36,871 nt of DNA from Myxococcales bacterium (GCA_024643985.1 JAHELW010000287.1:1-36871); one strand, 5' to 3'; positions 6,586 to 15,998 are shown, numbered from the stretch's first letter. The notes: generated by a model not told the origin, from the letters alone. Numbers and translations: made by a program.

Positions 6586-8721
6586 GTGGCTCGAGCACAT
6601 CAGGCGCGCTGGCATCGCGACGCGAACGGCATCCCCCAGATTTTCGCGGATGATCTGAAGGGACTCTACTGGGGCATGGGCTACTGCCACGCGATGGACC
6701 GCGGGCTCCAAATGTTGCTCATGCGGATCCTCGGGCAGGGACGCGCTGCCGAGCTCTTGGACGGCAGCGACGAGATGGTCGAGGTCGACCGCTTCTTCCG
6801 ACGCATGAATTGGGCCCGCGCAGTGGACGAGGACACCGCCCGATTGAGCCAAGAGGCACGCGAGGTTTGCGAGGCGTACTGTGCCGCCGTCAACCAACGG
6901 TTTTCCGAGTCGAAGCCCTGGGAGCTCAAGCTGCTCGGGGTGCGGCCCGAGCCTTGGACGGTTCGCGACAGCCTTCTGCTCGCGCGCATGGCCGGGTTCT
7001 TGACACTCGCGCAGTCGCAGGGCGAGCTCGAGCGATTGTTCGTCGAAATGGTCCAGGCTGGCGTTAGCGACGTGCATCTCGAGGCGCTGTTTCCGGGTTC
7101 GACCCAAGGCCTCGATCGCCGAGCTCTGCAGAAGGTACGGCTCGGCGAACGCATCGTTCCCGAGGCGCTCAAGTGGGCCTCCGCCGCTCCGCGGATGATG
7201 GCCTCGAACAACTGGTGTGTGTCGGGTGCTCGAACCAAATCGGGCGCGGCCATGCTTGCCAACGACCCGCACCTCGAAACCAATCGGCTTCCCAACGTGT
7301 GGGTGGAGCAGAGCTTTCGGTGGCCGAACGGCTACGCGATTCTCGTGACGATGCCAGGCCTGCCCGCACCTCTCGTGGGCCGCAACGAGCACTTGTCTTG
7401 GGGCACGACGTACACGTTCATGGACGCGATCGATTCCTGGATCGAGCACTGCCGCAATGGCAAGTACCGCCGCGGGCAGAGCTGGGTGGGCTTCCATCGC
7501 CGAGTCGAAAAGATCGTTCGACGGAAGCGCGCACCGATCGTCGCCACGTTCTGGGAGAACGATCACGGGGTGCTCGATGGAGATCCCACCGACGAGGCGT
7601 ACCTGCTGGCGACGCGCTGGTCGGGCTCGTTCAGCGGCGCCCAGTCGATCGACTCTCTTCTCGAGATGTGGCATGCGCGGACCGTCGCCGAGGGCATGGC
7701 GGCATTTGCTCCCGTGGAGTCTGCATTCAACTGGGTCTTCGCCGACAGCACCGGCGACATCGGCTACCAGATGTCCGGCCTCATGCCGAAGCGCCCGACC
7801 GACTGGTCCGGGTTCGCACCGCGACCTGGCTGGGACGCCCGCTTCGACTGGGACGGTTTCGTCGATCCCAAGCGTCTTCCGCGGGTACAGAACCCCGAAT
7901 CGGGCAGGATCGTCACCGCGAATCAGGATCTCAATCACCTCGGCGAGGCCGATCCGATCAATGCGCCGATGGGAGACTACCGTGCGCGGCGGATCGAGCA
8001 GCTCCTCGATGCCCGAAGCGACCACGACACCGAGTCTTTTCGCGCGATTCAACTCGACACGTATTCGATCCAAGCCGCCGAGCTCATGGAGATTCTGCGC
8101 CCACTACTCGTTTCGGGGCCGATGGCGGATGCGCTTCGCGCGTGGGACCACCGCTACGACGAGAAGTCGAAGGGAGCCACCGCGTTCGAGATCTTCTACG
8201 AAGCGCTGCTCGTCGAGATGTTCGGTCCGGGCTGTGGGACGGAAGTCGTCGAGCATCTGCGGGATGCAACTGGGGTGTTCATCGATTTCTACCAGAACTT
8301 CGACCGCATCTTGGTCGATCCGTCCTCGCCCTGGCTCGGTGAGAGAACCCGTGAGGAGGTGTGGGCAGCGGCCTTTGCCGAGGTCGCCCACCAAGCGCCT
8401 CGGCCTTGGGGCGAGCGAAACAGGCTTCGGCTGACCAACGTGTTCTTTGGCGGAAAGCTACCCCGCTTTCTCGGTTTCGATCGGGGCCCCGTCTCGATTC
8501 GCGGCGGCCGGGCGACCCCGCACCAGGGGCAGATCTATCAGTCGGCGGGCCGGCCGACTTCGTTCGTTCCCTCCCTTCGCTTCGTCGTCGACATGTGCGA
8601 GTCGGGGCTCCACAGCGCGCTCTGCGGGGGGCCCTCCGGTCGTCGGTTTTCCAGATGGTACGCAAACGGCATCGCGGGCTGGCTTGCAGGCGACCTCGAG
8701 TCCCGCGAGCCGCCGACTTAG
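6586..8721 (+). CDS. Penicillin acylase family N-terminal nucleophile hydrolase
   Basis: 711 residues from a GTG at 6586, two bases after the gloB stop. This start is preferred because it leaves the conserved N-terminal motif RDANGIPQIFADD (family pattern RDxxGvPxI) intact, whereas the first ATG (6676) would delete it. GYCHAMDRGLQM also matches the alpha chain. The predicted self-cleavage site is before Ser207 in MAS-NNWCVSG, giving an alpha chain of about 206 residues and a beta chain of about 505. Family members hydrolyse amide bonds in beta-lactams, acyl-homoserine lactones or cyclic lipopeptides; the substrate here is unknown. Most relatives are exported, but no signal peptide is visible here. 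It overlaps the convergent SDR gene by 4 bases. Confidence 0.88.
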   Translation: MARAHQARWHRDANGIPQIFADDLKGLYWGMGYCHAMDRGLQMLLMRILGQGRAAELLDGSDEMVEVDRFFRRMNWARAVDEDTARLSQEAREVCEAYCAAVNQRFSESKPWELKLLGVRPEPWTVRDSLLLARMAGFLTLAQSQGELERLFVEMVQAGVSDVHLEALFPGSTQGLDRRALQKVRLGERIVPEALKWASAAPRMMASNNWCVSGARTKSGAAMLANDPHLETNRLPNVWVEQSFRWPNGYAILVTMPGLPAPLVGRNEHLSWGTTYTFMDAIDSWIEHCRNGKYRRGQSWVGFHRRVEKIVRRKRAPIVATFWENDHGVLDGDPTDEAYLLATRWSGSFSGAQSIDSLLEMWHARTVAEGMAAFAPVESAFNWVFADSTGDIGYQMSGLMPKRPTDWSGFAPRPGWDARFDWDGFVDPKRLPRVQNPESGRIVTANQDLNHLGEADPINAPMGDYRARRIEQLLDARSDHDTESFRAIQLDTYSIQAAELMEILRPLLVSGPMADALRAWDHRYDEKSKGATAFEIFYEALLVEMFGPGCGTEVVEHLRDATGVFIDFYQNFDRILVDPSSPWLGERTREEVWAAAFAEVAHQAPRPWGERNRLRLTNVFFGGKLPRFLGFDRGPVSIRGGRATPHQGQIYQSAGRPTSFVPSLRFVVDMCESGLHSALCGGPSGRRFSRWYANGIAGWLAGDLESREPPT

Positions 8722-9515
8722 CCGCGCATCTTCTCGATCGATCGCTTTAGCAGCGAAAGGGTCCACTCCCGCGGCAGCTTTGCCAACAAGCCCGCTGAAA
8801 CCCGGTCCGCGAGCGTAGGTACGACCACGGGCTGCTTGCCGAGCGCACGAAGCGCGCCGAGCGCAACGGGCTCCGGCGGGCTCATCGGCACGTAGAACGG
8901 AAGATCCGCGGCGAGGTTGCGGTCCCGCACGGGTTTCGTGTTCGTCATGCCCGGGCAAACTGCCAAGACGTCCACGCCGCCGCTTCGAAGCTCGGACCAG
9001 AGACCGCAAGCGAGGTTGAGCCCATAGCCCTTGGTCGCCGCGTAGTGACAGAAGTAGGGTGAGCCCGAAAGCGCGGATGCGGACGAGACGATGACGATGC
9101 CACCGCGGCGGCGTGAGACCATGGCTTTGCCGACCGTGTGCGTCAGCACGAGGGTGGCGCGACAGTTGATCTCCAGCGTGGCGAGATGCGACTCGAGAGG
9201 AATCTCCAAAAACCGGTCGAGTGGGGATATGCCGGCATTGTTCACCAGGAGACCGACCTCGTAGTCGTTCGTCCAGCGCTGCGCCTCGCCGATGAGCTCA
9301 GGGTCGCCGAGGTCGCGGACGAGCGGCACGGCCTTCACTCCGTGCGCCGCGTGAAGCGACTCGGCCAGCGCGCCGGTTTCATCCGCCTCGCGGTCCACTA
9401 AGAGCAAGTCGAACCCGTCTTCGGCGAGATACTGAGCGAACGCACGTCCGATTCCACGAGCTGCGCCGGTGATCAACGCATAGCCTCCGTAGCGTTCGTG
9501 CAATCCTAGCGTCAT
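8718..9515 (-). CDS. SDR-family NAD(P)-dependent oxidoreductase
   Basis: 265 residues of a classical short-chain dehydrogenase. The cofactor motif TGAARGIG spans 16-23, NNAG 92-95, the serine segment SSAS 144-147 and the active site Y158-AAT-K162. DREAD after the second strand has an acidic residue where NAD(H)-preferring enzymes usually have one. The C terminus carries about 60 extra residues ending LLKRSIEKMRG, like the acyl-CoA/ketoacyl-type SDRs that associate with membranes. The substrate is unknown. It is the last gene of a minus-strand operon, 4 bases after the CPBP-type gene. Confidence 0.88.
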   Translation of the reverse strand: MTLGLHERYGGYALITGAARGIGRAFAQYLAEDGFDLLLVDREADETGALAESLHAAHGVKAVPLVRDLGDPELIGEAQRWTNDYEVGLLVNNAGISPLDRFLEIPLESHLATLEINCRATLVLTHTVGKAMVSRRRGGIVIVSSASALSGSPYFCHYAATKGYGLNLACGLWSELRSGGVDVLAVCPGMTNTKPVRDRNLAADLPFYVPMSPPEPVALGALRALGKQPVVVPTLADRVSAGLLAKLPREWTLSLLKRSIEKMRG

Positions 9516-9519
9516 CTCG

Positions 9520-10434
9520 TCACCCTGCGGACCTGGCGATCGCCGTCAGGCGACCCTCCGCAAAACTCCGGTCGTGAGCCCAGAACGCCAGCCAAACCAC
9601 GATCAGCGCTGCGGTCCCTGCGACACCGTAGAACGGCGCCAGCCAGGTCGGCGTACCGAAAGTGAGATCGTGCGCCGCGGCGGTGAGTGCAATCGTCGTC
9701 CCGCGCGCAATCGCGCAGGCGACGACGGATTCGCTCCGCACGCGTACGTATACCAGCACCCACGACGCAGTGATGCACCACGGGAGCGCGAGCAGCACAC
9801 CGGTGACGCCGGGTGTCCCGTAGAAGTTGCCAGCCGCGATCGAGGGTGCGAGCCAAAGCCACCAGAGCGCCCCGATCTTGGTGGAGCGGGACCAAAACCC
9901 GCCTGCGATCTCTCGAAAATAGTACCCGCGGAAGGCGACCTCCTCGCACATTCCGGGGATGAGGTTGAACGTGAGCCCGGCGGGCATCCCGAGAACGATG
10001 AGCATGAAAGGATGAGGTGGCGGGTTTTGCGCGAGATAGTCGTCGAACTCGGCCAGCTGCTCCGGCGGCACGGCCGCGCGCTTGTTCTCTACGAGCTGCT
10101 CGACGGTGAGCACCGGCTCGAACCCTGCGAGCCAGACGAACGTCATGCCAACGAGGAGCAGCGCGACCGGAAGGAGCCAGGCGATACCCCACCAGCGATT
10201 GACCTTGAGCCGTATCCCGAGCGGCTCCAAGATCTCCTGCTTGAGCCAAGGACCCTGTACGAGAAGCACCGCAACGAGCGCGGGCACCGTGTACCAGAAC
10301 GCCACCGCGCGGCCGGCCGCGCCGGACCACTCGATGCCCTGAGCCCACATGACGAGCACCGGCGCCCAACTTCCAATCGCCATCAGGACGAAGGGGCCCC
10401 AGATCAGCCGGGCCTTGGTGACCTCCGGGCTCAC
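9520..10434 (-). CDS. CPBP (CAAX protease/bacteriocin-processing) family membrane protein, degenerate motifs
   Basis: 304 residues from a GTG that overlaps the exonuclease stop as GTGA (10434-10431), a classic translational coupling. An upstream extension of the frame runs through the exonuclease gene and is not supported. There are about eight hydrophobic segments. Motif 1 of the family is present as E164-E165-VAF-R169-G. The histidines usual for motif 2 (FxxxH) and motif 3 (Hxxx[ND]) are not visible at the expected places: APSIAAGNF and AIARGTTIAL occupy them, and the only nearby His is in AAAHDL. It may be a non-proteolytic or divergent CPBP protein in the inner membrane. The next gene is the SDR, 4 bases on. 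Confidence 0.78.
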   Translation of the reverse strand: MSPEVTKARLIWGPFVLMAIGSWAPVLVMWAQGIEWSGAAGRAVAFWYTVPALVAVLLVQGPWLKQEILEPLGIRLKVNRWWGIAWLLPVALLLVGMTFVWLAGFEPVLTVEQLVENKRAAVPPEQLAEFDDYLAQNPPPHPFMLIVLGMPAGLTFNLIPGMCEEVAFRGYYFREIAGGFWSRSTKIGALWWLWLAPSIAAGNFYGTPGVTGVLLALPWCITASWVLVYVRVRSESVVACAIARGTTIALTAAAHDLTFGTPTWLAPFYGVAGTAALIVVWLAFWAHDRSFAEGRLTAIARSAG

Positions 10435-11189
10435 CGAAAGCGTTTCCACGCAGCGAGCTCGGCATCCTGAAACGCAGCGTACCGCTTCTGGAGACGTACG
10501 AGCTCGCCGTAGACGCGCGGCATTTGCGGGGCCAGTGCGAGCAGAGCCCGCCCGGTGGCCTCTGCATCTCCAGCGGCCCGGTGCGCGCGCTCGAGAGGAA
10601 TTCCGAGGTGCTTGGCGACGTCGCCGAGCTTGCGGCTCTGTAGCTCTTTCAGGATCTCTCGCGCCCAGACCAAGGGGTCGACCCAAACCACCTCTTCTCG
10701 GGCAGCCGGGGGAAGGTCGCCCGGCGTCATCCCTTTGGGTGCTGCGCGATTCAGCTCGGCCATCAGAAAAGAGCGATCGAAAGACGCGTTGTAGGCCACG
10801 GGGAGCTTCCCTTGAAGAAGCTCGAGAACCCGAGGCATGATCGCGGCGAACTCCGGCGCTCCCGCGAGCTCTTCGTCCGTGATGCCGTGCACCGCGCGCG
10901 ACTCCTCGGGCACGGGCACGCCCGGATTGCAGAGAAGGCTTTCCCGATGGCTGACTTTACCCTTCTCGAAGGTCACGAGCCCCACCTCGATCACGCGGTC
11001 GGTCTCGGCGTCGCGGCCCGTCGTTTCGAAGTCGATGACGACGACGGGAATGTCCTCCCAAGCCGAGCCTGGCTCGAACTCGTGACAAAGGCCCTCGACG
11101 TTTTGAATCGCCTCGGCGATTAGATCCGCAATGCCCGGATAGTGCCTCCCCGTTGGAAAGCACCCGCATACATCGGTCCGTCCCCGCAC
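10431..11189 (-). CDS. DEDDh 3'-5' exonuclease (DnaQ/PolC epsilon-like)
   Basis: About 252 residues. The exonuclease domain shows all motifs: VVIDFETTG (Asp53, Glu55), VAYNASFDRSFL with the second aspartate, and HRAAGDAEATG with the DEDDh His and Asp. EVVWVDPLVWAREILKELQSRKLGDVAKHLGI is typical of DnaQ-like proteins. It removes nucleotides from DNA 3' ends, either as a proofreading subunit or as a free nuclease. The start is uncertain: no ATG exists in frame near the N terminus, and GTG at 11189 or GTG at 11204 are the nearest choices; further upstream it would run into the divergent GluQ-RS gene. First gene of the exonuclease/CPBP/SDR operon. Confidence 0.82.
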   Translation of the reverse strand: MRGRTDVCGCFPTGRHYPGIADLIAEAIQNVEGLCHEFEPGSAWEDIPVVVIDFETTGRDAETDRVIEVGLVTFEKGKVSHRESLLCNPGVPVPEESRAVHGITDEELAGAPEFAAIMPRVLELLQGKLPVAYNASFDRSFLMAELNRAAPKGMTPGDLPPAAREEVVWVDPLVWAREILKELQSRKLGDVAKHLGIPLERAHRAAGDAEATGRALLALAPQMPRVYGELVRLQKRYAAFQDAELAAWKRFR

Positions 11190-11243
11190 GTGCCGAAGAT
11201 GCACTGCTTGGCGGCCTGCGCGCAAGTCGTCTAAAGACGCCCC

Positions 11244-12143
11244 GTGGTTTCCACGTATCGAACGCGGTTTGCGCCTTCGCCGACCGGGAAGATGCATCTC
11301 GGGCACGCGCGTACGGCCTTGGTGACGTGGCTCCGGGCGCGGGAGCGAGAGGGCGTCATCGTCATGCGCATCGAGGACATCGATCGCCCCCGCACGGTCC
11401 CCGGCGCCGCGGACGCGATCTGCCGCGACCACGAGTGGCTCGGCCTCACCTGGGATGAAGGACCGATCTTCCAGTCGTCGCGAGATGAAGCCTACGAGCG
11501 AGCTCTCAGCCAACTGACGGAACGAGGCTACGTGTATCCATGCACGTGCTCGCGAAAAGAAATCGCCGAAATTGCGAGCGCGCCGCACGGCGACGAGGGC
11601 CCGCGCTATCCGGGCACCTGCAGGAATGGCGTCACCAAGCCCGGCCGGCCCGCGGCGCTTCGCTTCCGATTCGAGGATCCGTCCCCCGCGTTCGAAGACC
11701 TCGTATGCGGCGAGTACTCCGAGGGCCGAGTCGGTGGTGATTTCGTCCTGCGCCGCGCGGACGGAGCCTGGGCCTACCAGTTGGCTGTCGTCGTCGACGA
11801 CGCCGAGTCGAACATCACCGAGGTGATCCGTGGCGCCGATCTTCTTTCGTCGACGCCACGCCAGCTCGCGCTCTACGAAGCACTCGGCTACCGAGCGCCG
11901 CGCTTCGCGCACGTGGGCTTGGTCGTCGATCCGGACGGTACACGGCTTTCCAAGCGCCATGGTTCTAACGCGATCGAGGCCCTCCGAGACGCGGGCCGGC
12001 AACCGGAGGAGGTGATCGGCCTCCTCGCTCATTCGCTCGGATTGTGCCCCAGCCCCGACCCAATCGCCGCGGAAGGCTTGGTTTCACGCTTCGCCTTGAG
12101 CGAAATCCCCGCCTCATCCTTTCGCTGGGATCCCGAGGGTTGA
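11244..12143 (+). CDS. gluQ: Glutamyl-Q tRNA(Asp) synthetase
   Basis: 299 residues from GTG 11244. This is a short paralogue of glutamyl-tRNA synthetase with only the catalytic half. The class I HIGH motif is M-H18-L-G-H21 within RFAPSPTGKMHLGHA, and the KMSKS-like motif is LSKRHGS. CTC and the YPGTC segment supply the cysteines and tyrosine of the zinc site typical of GluQ-RS. The anticodon-binding domain of full GluRS is absent, which separates it from gltX. It attaches glutamate to the queuosine base at position 34 of tRNA-Asp. It is divergent from the exonuclease gene, with only 54 bases between the assigned starts. Confidence 0.9.
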   Translation: MVSTYRTRFAPSPTGKMHLGHARTALVTWLRAREREGVIVMRIEDIDRPRTVPGAADAICRDHEWLGLTWDEGPIFQSSRDEAYERALSQLTERGYVYPCTCSRKEIAEIASAPHGDEGPRYPGTCRNGVTKPGRPAALRFRFEDPSPAFEDLVCGEYSEGRVGGDFVLRRADGAWAYQLAVVVDDAESNITEVIRGADLLSSTPRQLALYEALGYRAPRFAHVGLVVDPDGTRLSKRHGSNAIEALRDAGRQPEEVIGLLAHSLGLCPSPDPIAAEGLVSRFALSEIPASSFRWDPEG

Positions 12144-12170
12144 CTTAAATTCGTTTTTCGACGCTAGATT
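12140..12170 (+). promoter_or_regulatory. Possible promoter of the LuxR-type gene and moaC
   Basis: TTGACT (12140-12145) and TAGATT (12165-12170) resemble -35 and -10 boxes, but the spacer is 19 bases, longer than ideal. The -35 overlaps the gluQ stop codon, and the stretch after it is AT-rich compared with its surroundings. Consensus matching only. Confidence 0.35.
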
Positions 12171-12191
12171 TGGTGAAAACAGGATAGGGCA

Positions 12192-12806
12192 ATGACATCG
12201 AGCGAAAGGCTGATGGACATCGCTGAGCGCCTCACGGAGCTCGATCCCGTCCGAACCTATCCTCAACGTGGCGCGAGTCTTGTGGCCGGGCTCGTCGGCG
12301 CTCACTCGTATCGTCTCGAGCGGCCAGAGGCCGATCCGCTCAGCAGCGAGTCTGCCCTGACTGCGGGGGACCCCACGATTTCGCTCCCGCTTCGTCGAGG
12401 GCGGACTGCCGTTGGCACCTTGCACCTCGAGATCGTCGGCGATGCGCCGGTCGGCAAGGAGCTCGACGTTCTGAAGTGGGCATCGAGGATTTACGCGCGC
12501 GGCCTCGGGTGTGCGTCGCGGCTTGCGGACGAAGGTAGCCGCCGCCCAGGAGAGGCGGTCGAGCAGACGCTCCGGCGAGCGCCTTTGACGCCGCGCGAGC
12601 GCGACGTGGTCTCGCTCCTCGTCGCCGGCTCGAGCACGCGCGAGATTGCGGCGGAAACGGGTCTCACGATTTCCACCGTCAACACGTACTTGAAGCGCAT
12701 CTTTTCCAAGTTGGGCGTGCACTCCAGGGTGGAGCTGATTGCTCGGATGGCGGGGACGGCTACCATCCCCCCGCGCGCACCCTACGAGGCGCCGCACCCC
12801 GACTGA
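12192..12806 (+). CDS. LuxR-type helix-turn-helix transcriptional regulator
   Basis: 204 residues. The C-terminal GerE/LuxR DNA-binding domain spans about 130-188: [21 protein letters not shown], then the recognition helix region [18 protein letters not shown]. The N-terminal 110 residues resemble a small GAF-type sensor ([21 protein letters not shown]) rather than a phosphorylatable receiver domain, as no DD...D...K pattern is seen. The ligand is unknown. Its TGA overlaps the ATG of moaC (TGATG at 12804-12808), so the two are translationally coupled, and this regulator could tie molybdenum cofactor synthesis to a signal. Confidence 0.85.
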   Translation: MTSSERLMDIAERLTELDPVRTYPQRGASLVAGLVGAHSYRLERPEADPLSSESALTAGDPTISLPLRRGRTAVGTLHLEIVGDAPVGKELDVLKWASRIYARGLGCASRLADEGSRRPGEAVEQTLRRAPLTPRERDVVSLLVAGSSTREIAAETGLTISTVNTYLKRIFSKLGVHSRVELIARMAGTATIPPRAPYEAPHPD

Positions 12807-13294
12807 TGGATCGCGACGACGAGCTGACTCATTTGGATCGCGACGGACAGGCCAGAATGGTCGACGTCGGCGACAAGGACAAGACGTCCCGCACTGCGCT
12901 GGCGCGCGCGGTGGTGCGCATGAGCACCCACGCCCGGCAGGTCTTGTTGTCTGGAAAGGTTCCCAAGGGGGACGCGCTCGCCACCGCGCGCATCGCGGGG
13001 ATTCAGGCTGCGAAGCGGACATCCGAGCTCATCCCGCTCTGTCATCCCTTGGCGATTACGGGCTGCGACGTGTGGTTCGAGCCTGCGACGGACGACGAGC
13101 GGCTCATCGTCCACACGTCGGTTCGCTGCGCGGACCGTACGGGTGTCGAAATGGAAGCTTTGACCGCTGCAACCGTCGCCGCCCTCACGCTGTACGACAT
13201 GCTCAAGGCGGTCGATCGCGCCATGGCAATCGAAGAAGTGGTGCTCGTCGAAAAGCAGGGCGGCAAGAGCGGCCACTACCGTCGCGAGGGTTAG
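12806..13294 (+). CDS. moaC: Cyclic pyranopterin monophosphate synthase
   Basis: 162 residues, full family length. Family motifs are present: [52 protein letters not shown] and [12 protein letters not shown], the last holding the conserved catalytic Lys and Asp region. It converts the 3',8-cyclo-dihydro-GTP made by MoaA to cyclic pyranopterin monophosphate in molybdenum cofactor synthesis, in the cytoplasm. No other moa genes are nearby. It starts inside the stop codon of the LuxR-type gene and overlaps the convergent flippase gene by 4 bases. Confidence 0.95.
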   Translation: MDRDDELTHLDRDGQARMVDVGDKDKTSRTALARAVVRMSTHARQVLLSGKVPKGDALATARIAGIQAAKRTSELIPLCHPLAITGCDVWFEPATDDERLIVHTSVRCADRTGVEMEALTAATVAALTLYDMLKAVDRAMAIEEVVLVEKQGGKSGHYRREG

Positions 13295-14811
13295 TCGCGT
13301 CGAACGACCCTGCGAAGCGCGCGCCAGTCCTCTGCCGAGAGCTCACGAGTCATCGCCAGCACGGCCAGCGTCGCAGCGAAGCCGGCCGCTAGCGCGAGCA
13401 CGGCCGTAGGCGCGGAATCATGCGGGACTGCGCTCGCGGTCCAATAACCCGCCCCGGCGGCAACTGCGGCCCGCAGCCAAGTTGCGACGGGGATGAAGAC
13501 GCCGAACTGGCTGCGAACCACCCAGCCCGACAACAGCATTGCCACCGCCATTCCGATGGTCGTGCCGGTTGCGGCCGCTTCCAGCAACTCCACGCCGAGC
13601 CCGGCTCGCATCATCAGGAGCCGGTTGGCGACGATGACGATGACGAGAGAAACCCCCGCAATCCCGGCCGCCAGCGTCGGCTTACCTGCACCGCTGATCG
13701 CAGTTGCCGCAACGGCAAACAGCGCAAAGGCCGCAACGCCGAAGATCAGGATCTCGAGGGCCGCGGCGCCCACCAGGTAGTCGTCGGGATACGCGATGCG
13801 CATCACGCCTTCGGCAGCTCCCGACACGGGAGCGGCGACGAGCAGCAGCAAGAGCAGCGAGAGGCGCATCGCATGTTGGATCGTCGACCGCGCGGCAGCG
13901 TCGTTACCCAGGCTCGTCGCCTTGCTGATCATCGGGAACACGATGAACGTCAACGAGATGATCAGCTGGTAGGGCACGAAGGCAAACGTCTGTGCGGCGC
14001 GGTAATAACCCACGTATTGATTCGCGAGGTCCACCGCGAGCTGACCCGTCTCGGCGCTCGAGAGTGCAATCTCGGTCGCGGTTCGCTTCAGTACCTGCAG
14101 ATCGATCATCAGAATGCCATTCAGGCAGATCTGGTACGTCCAGATGGGCGCCATGAAGCCAAGCCAACGCCTACGCTTGATCTTCTCGCCTGGTTCTCCT
14201 GCTCTTCCGAACCCGACCCACAGAAGCGCGATCGTGACGATGATCGAAGCCGCCGTCGCGAATCCCGCTACGGCACCGATCGCCCCGAGCCCGAGTGCAG
14301 CTCCCCCGAGAATTCCCGTCGTACGCAGAGTGGAGAACGCGACGTCCAAACGCGCTTGCTTGCCGAAGAGGTGCCGTCCGTTGAGGCTTCCGACGGCCGC
14401 CGCGTACAGCGCATACGCAAACACCACGACCGAAGCGACGCGGAGAAGCGGGGTCAGCTGATCGTCGAGCAGCGCTTGCGCGATGAGCGGCGCCAGGACG
14501 AACACCGCCAGCGCAAGCACTCCCCCGACGAGAGCTTGAATCCTCAAACCTTGTCGCAGCGCTACCTCGGCGCGGCTTTCGTCCTCGCTGACGAACTTCG
14601 AAACGGATTGAATCGTCGCAACGATTAGGACGTTCGTCAGGATCGCGATTCCGCTCATCGTCGCGGAGTAGAGGCCGAACTCCTTCGCCTCGCCGAAGAT
14701 CCGGGGCAGCAAGAGCTGCACCGCGTAGCTCGTCACGATGAAGTAGGCCTTCGCGCCCGCAATCGACACCAAGCCACGCCCCGCCCGACGCGCGTCTTCC
14801 GAAGGACTCAC
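13291..14811 (-). CDS. Polysaccharide flippase-like membrane protein (MOP/Wzx superfamily)
   Basis: 506 residues with about 12-14 hydrophobic segments spread evenly, the pattern of Wzx/MurJ-type lipid-linked oligosaccharide flippases. The N terminus [28 protein letters not shown] and the segment [28 protein letters not shown] are typical of polysaccharide biosynthesis proteins. It likely moves a lipid-linked glycan across the inner membrane. No glycosyltransferases are in the window, so the glycan cannot be guessed. ATG start at 14811. Divergent from the potassium channel gene, convergent and overlapping with moaC. Confidence 0.83.
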   Translation of the reverse strand: MSPSEDARRAGRGLVSIAGAKAYFIVTSYAVQLLLPRIFGEAKEFGLYSATMSGIAILTNVLIVATIQSVSKFVSEDESRAEVALRQGLRIQALVGGVLALAVFVLAPLIAQALLDDQLTPLLRVASVVVFAYALYAAAVGSLNGRHLFGKQARLDVAFSTLRTTGILGGAALGLGAIGAVAGFATAASIIVTIALLWVGFGRAGEPGEKIKRRRWLGFMAPIWTYQICLNGILMIDLQVLKRTATEIALSSAETGQLAVDLANQYVGYYRAAQTFAFVPYQLIISLTFIVFPMISKATSLGNDAAARSTIQHAMRLSLLLLLLVAAPVSGAAEGVMRIAYPDDYLVGAAALEILIFGVAAFALFAVAATAISGAGKPTLAAGIAGVSLVIVIVANRLLMMRAGLGVELLEAAATGTTIGMAVAMLLSGWVVRSQFGVFIPVATWLRAAVAAGAGYWTASAVPHDSAPTAVLALAAGFAATLAVLAMTRELSAEDWRALRRVVRRD

Positions 14812-14889
14812 CCCGGCCGGTTTTGCCGCTCCAGCTCCGCGCGGTCAAGGGGTTGACTTGGATCCGCGCATGACGCCAACTACGCCCCA

Positions 14890-15939
14890 GTGAAGATCTT
14901 CTTCTTCAGGTCGAGGCGAGGGGCGTATGGCCGCCTCATCTCCGCTGCGGGAGTGTTGGCCGCCGTCGTGCTCGTCGGCGCGACTGCGTACTACAGCGTA
15001 GGCCAGGGGCGTTGGACCTGGTTCGACTGTTTTTACATGACGATCATCACCCTCTCGACGGTCGGATTCGCCGAGACGCTCGAGGGGATGAACGAAATGC
15101 CCGACGCTCGAGCCGTGACGGTGTCGCTGATCATCCTCGGCAGCGGCACGCTGCTTTATTTCATTTCAAGTCTCACGGCTTTGATCGTAGAAGGCGATCT
15201 GCAAGGAATTCTGAGGCGCAGGAGCATGCAGCGGGCAATTGAGAGCATGGGCGAGCACGTCATCGTCTGCGGCGTCGGCACCACCGGCCGCCACATCGCG
15301 ACGGAGCTCAGGGCCGTCGGCATTCCGTTCGTGGTCGTCGACAAAAACCGCGGGCTCCTCGAGGAGCTCGGCCAAGAGTTCGGGGAGGACCTGCTGTACG
15401 TGGTTGGGGACGCCACCGACGACCACGTGCTCGAGCTAGCGGGCGTCGAGCGGGCGCGCGGCGTGATCTCGGCTCTCAACGACGACAAATCCAATTTGTT
15501 CGTGACGATCAGCGCGCGAGCGCTCAGCCCGACCGCACGAATCGTGGCCAAGTCGATCGAGCCGTCTACTGCGCGCAAGCTTCGGCGTGCAGGCGCCGAC
15601 GCCGTGGTCGCGCCGAACTACATCGGCGGCGTGCGGCTCTTCAGCGAGATGGTCAGTCCGAAGACGGTTGCTTTCTTGGACCGAATCGTTCAGTACGGCA
15701 GCGGAATCAGCGTCGGCATCGAGGCGATCGACATTCCCGATTCGAGCCCGCTCGTCGGCAAGCGGCTCGCCGAAACCGATCTTCGGGAGGCAGGAGCACT
15801 CGTCGTCGCGGTGCACCCGACCGATGGCGACTACATCTACAATCCCGGGAGCGAGCACGTTCTCAGAGCGGGCGACTCCTTGATCGTGCTTGCCGAGGCC
15901 GACGACGTGATGGGGCTCCGAGAGCTGGTCTCCGGCTGA
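14890..15939 (+). CDS. Two-TM potassium channel with RCK (TrkA-N/TrkA-C) domains
   Basis: 349 residues from GTG 14890. The first membrane helix lies at about 14-36, the pore helix and filter at about 45-62, the second helix at about 76-100. The filter reads TLSTVGFAE (TVGF at 57-60), so the usual fifth-position glycine and following aspartate of TVGYGD are replaced by Ala and Glu. An RCK-N domain follows with [13 protein letters not shown] (Rossmann GxGxxG) and [14 protein letters not shown], and an RCK-C domain from about 255 ([21 protein letters not shown]). Such MthK-like proteins gate potassium flow in response to ions or nucleotides. TTGACT (14853-14858) lies upstream without a clear -10. 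dnaK begins 100 bases downstream. Confidence 0.86.
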   Translation: MKIFFFRSRRGAYGRLISAAGVLAAVVLVGATAYYSVGQGRWTWFDCFYMTIITLSTVGFAETLEGMNEMPDARAVTVSLIILGSGTLLYFISSLTALIVEGDLQGILRRRSMQRAIESMGEHVIVCGVGTTGRHIATELRAVGIPFVVVDKNRGLLEELGQEFGEDLLYVVGDATDDHVLELAGVERARGVISALNDDKSNLFVTISARALSPTARIVAKSIEPSTARKLRRAGADAVVAPNYIGGVRLFSEMVSPKTVAFLDRIVQYGSGISVGIEAIDIPDSSPLVGKRLAETDLREAGALVVAVHPTDGDYIYNPGSEHVLRAGDSLIVLAEADDVMGLRELVSG

Positions 15940-15970
15940 ATTGCCCGGCGAATTTGGCCCGGACGACGCC

Positions 15971-15998
15971 TTGACGCGCATCCGCGGGTGGTTAGGTT
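15971..15998 (+). promoter_or_regulatory. Possible dnaK promoter
   Basis: TTGACG (15971-15976), a 16-base spacer and TAGGTT (15993-15998) lie 41 bases before the dnaK ATG. This fits a housekeeping-type promoter with a weak -10. I see no CIRCE inverted repeat and no clear heat-shock sigma consensus, so how dnaK is heat-regulated, if it is, is not visible. Confidence 0.4.

Noticed and set aside
10674-10684. GGGGTCGACCC as a further REP-like palindrome
   Set aside because: It lies inside the exonuclease coding frame, lacks the TTAACCC part and T run, and differs in the centre.
10435-10686. 84-residue N-terminal extension of the CPBP-type gene
   Set aside because: It is Arg/Ala-rich shadow sequence of the exonuclease gene; the GTG that overlaps the exonuclease stop is a better start.
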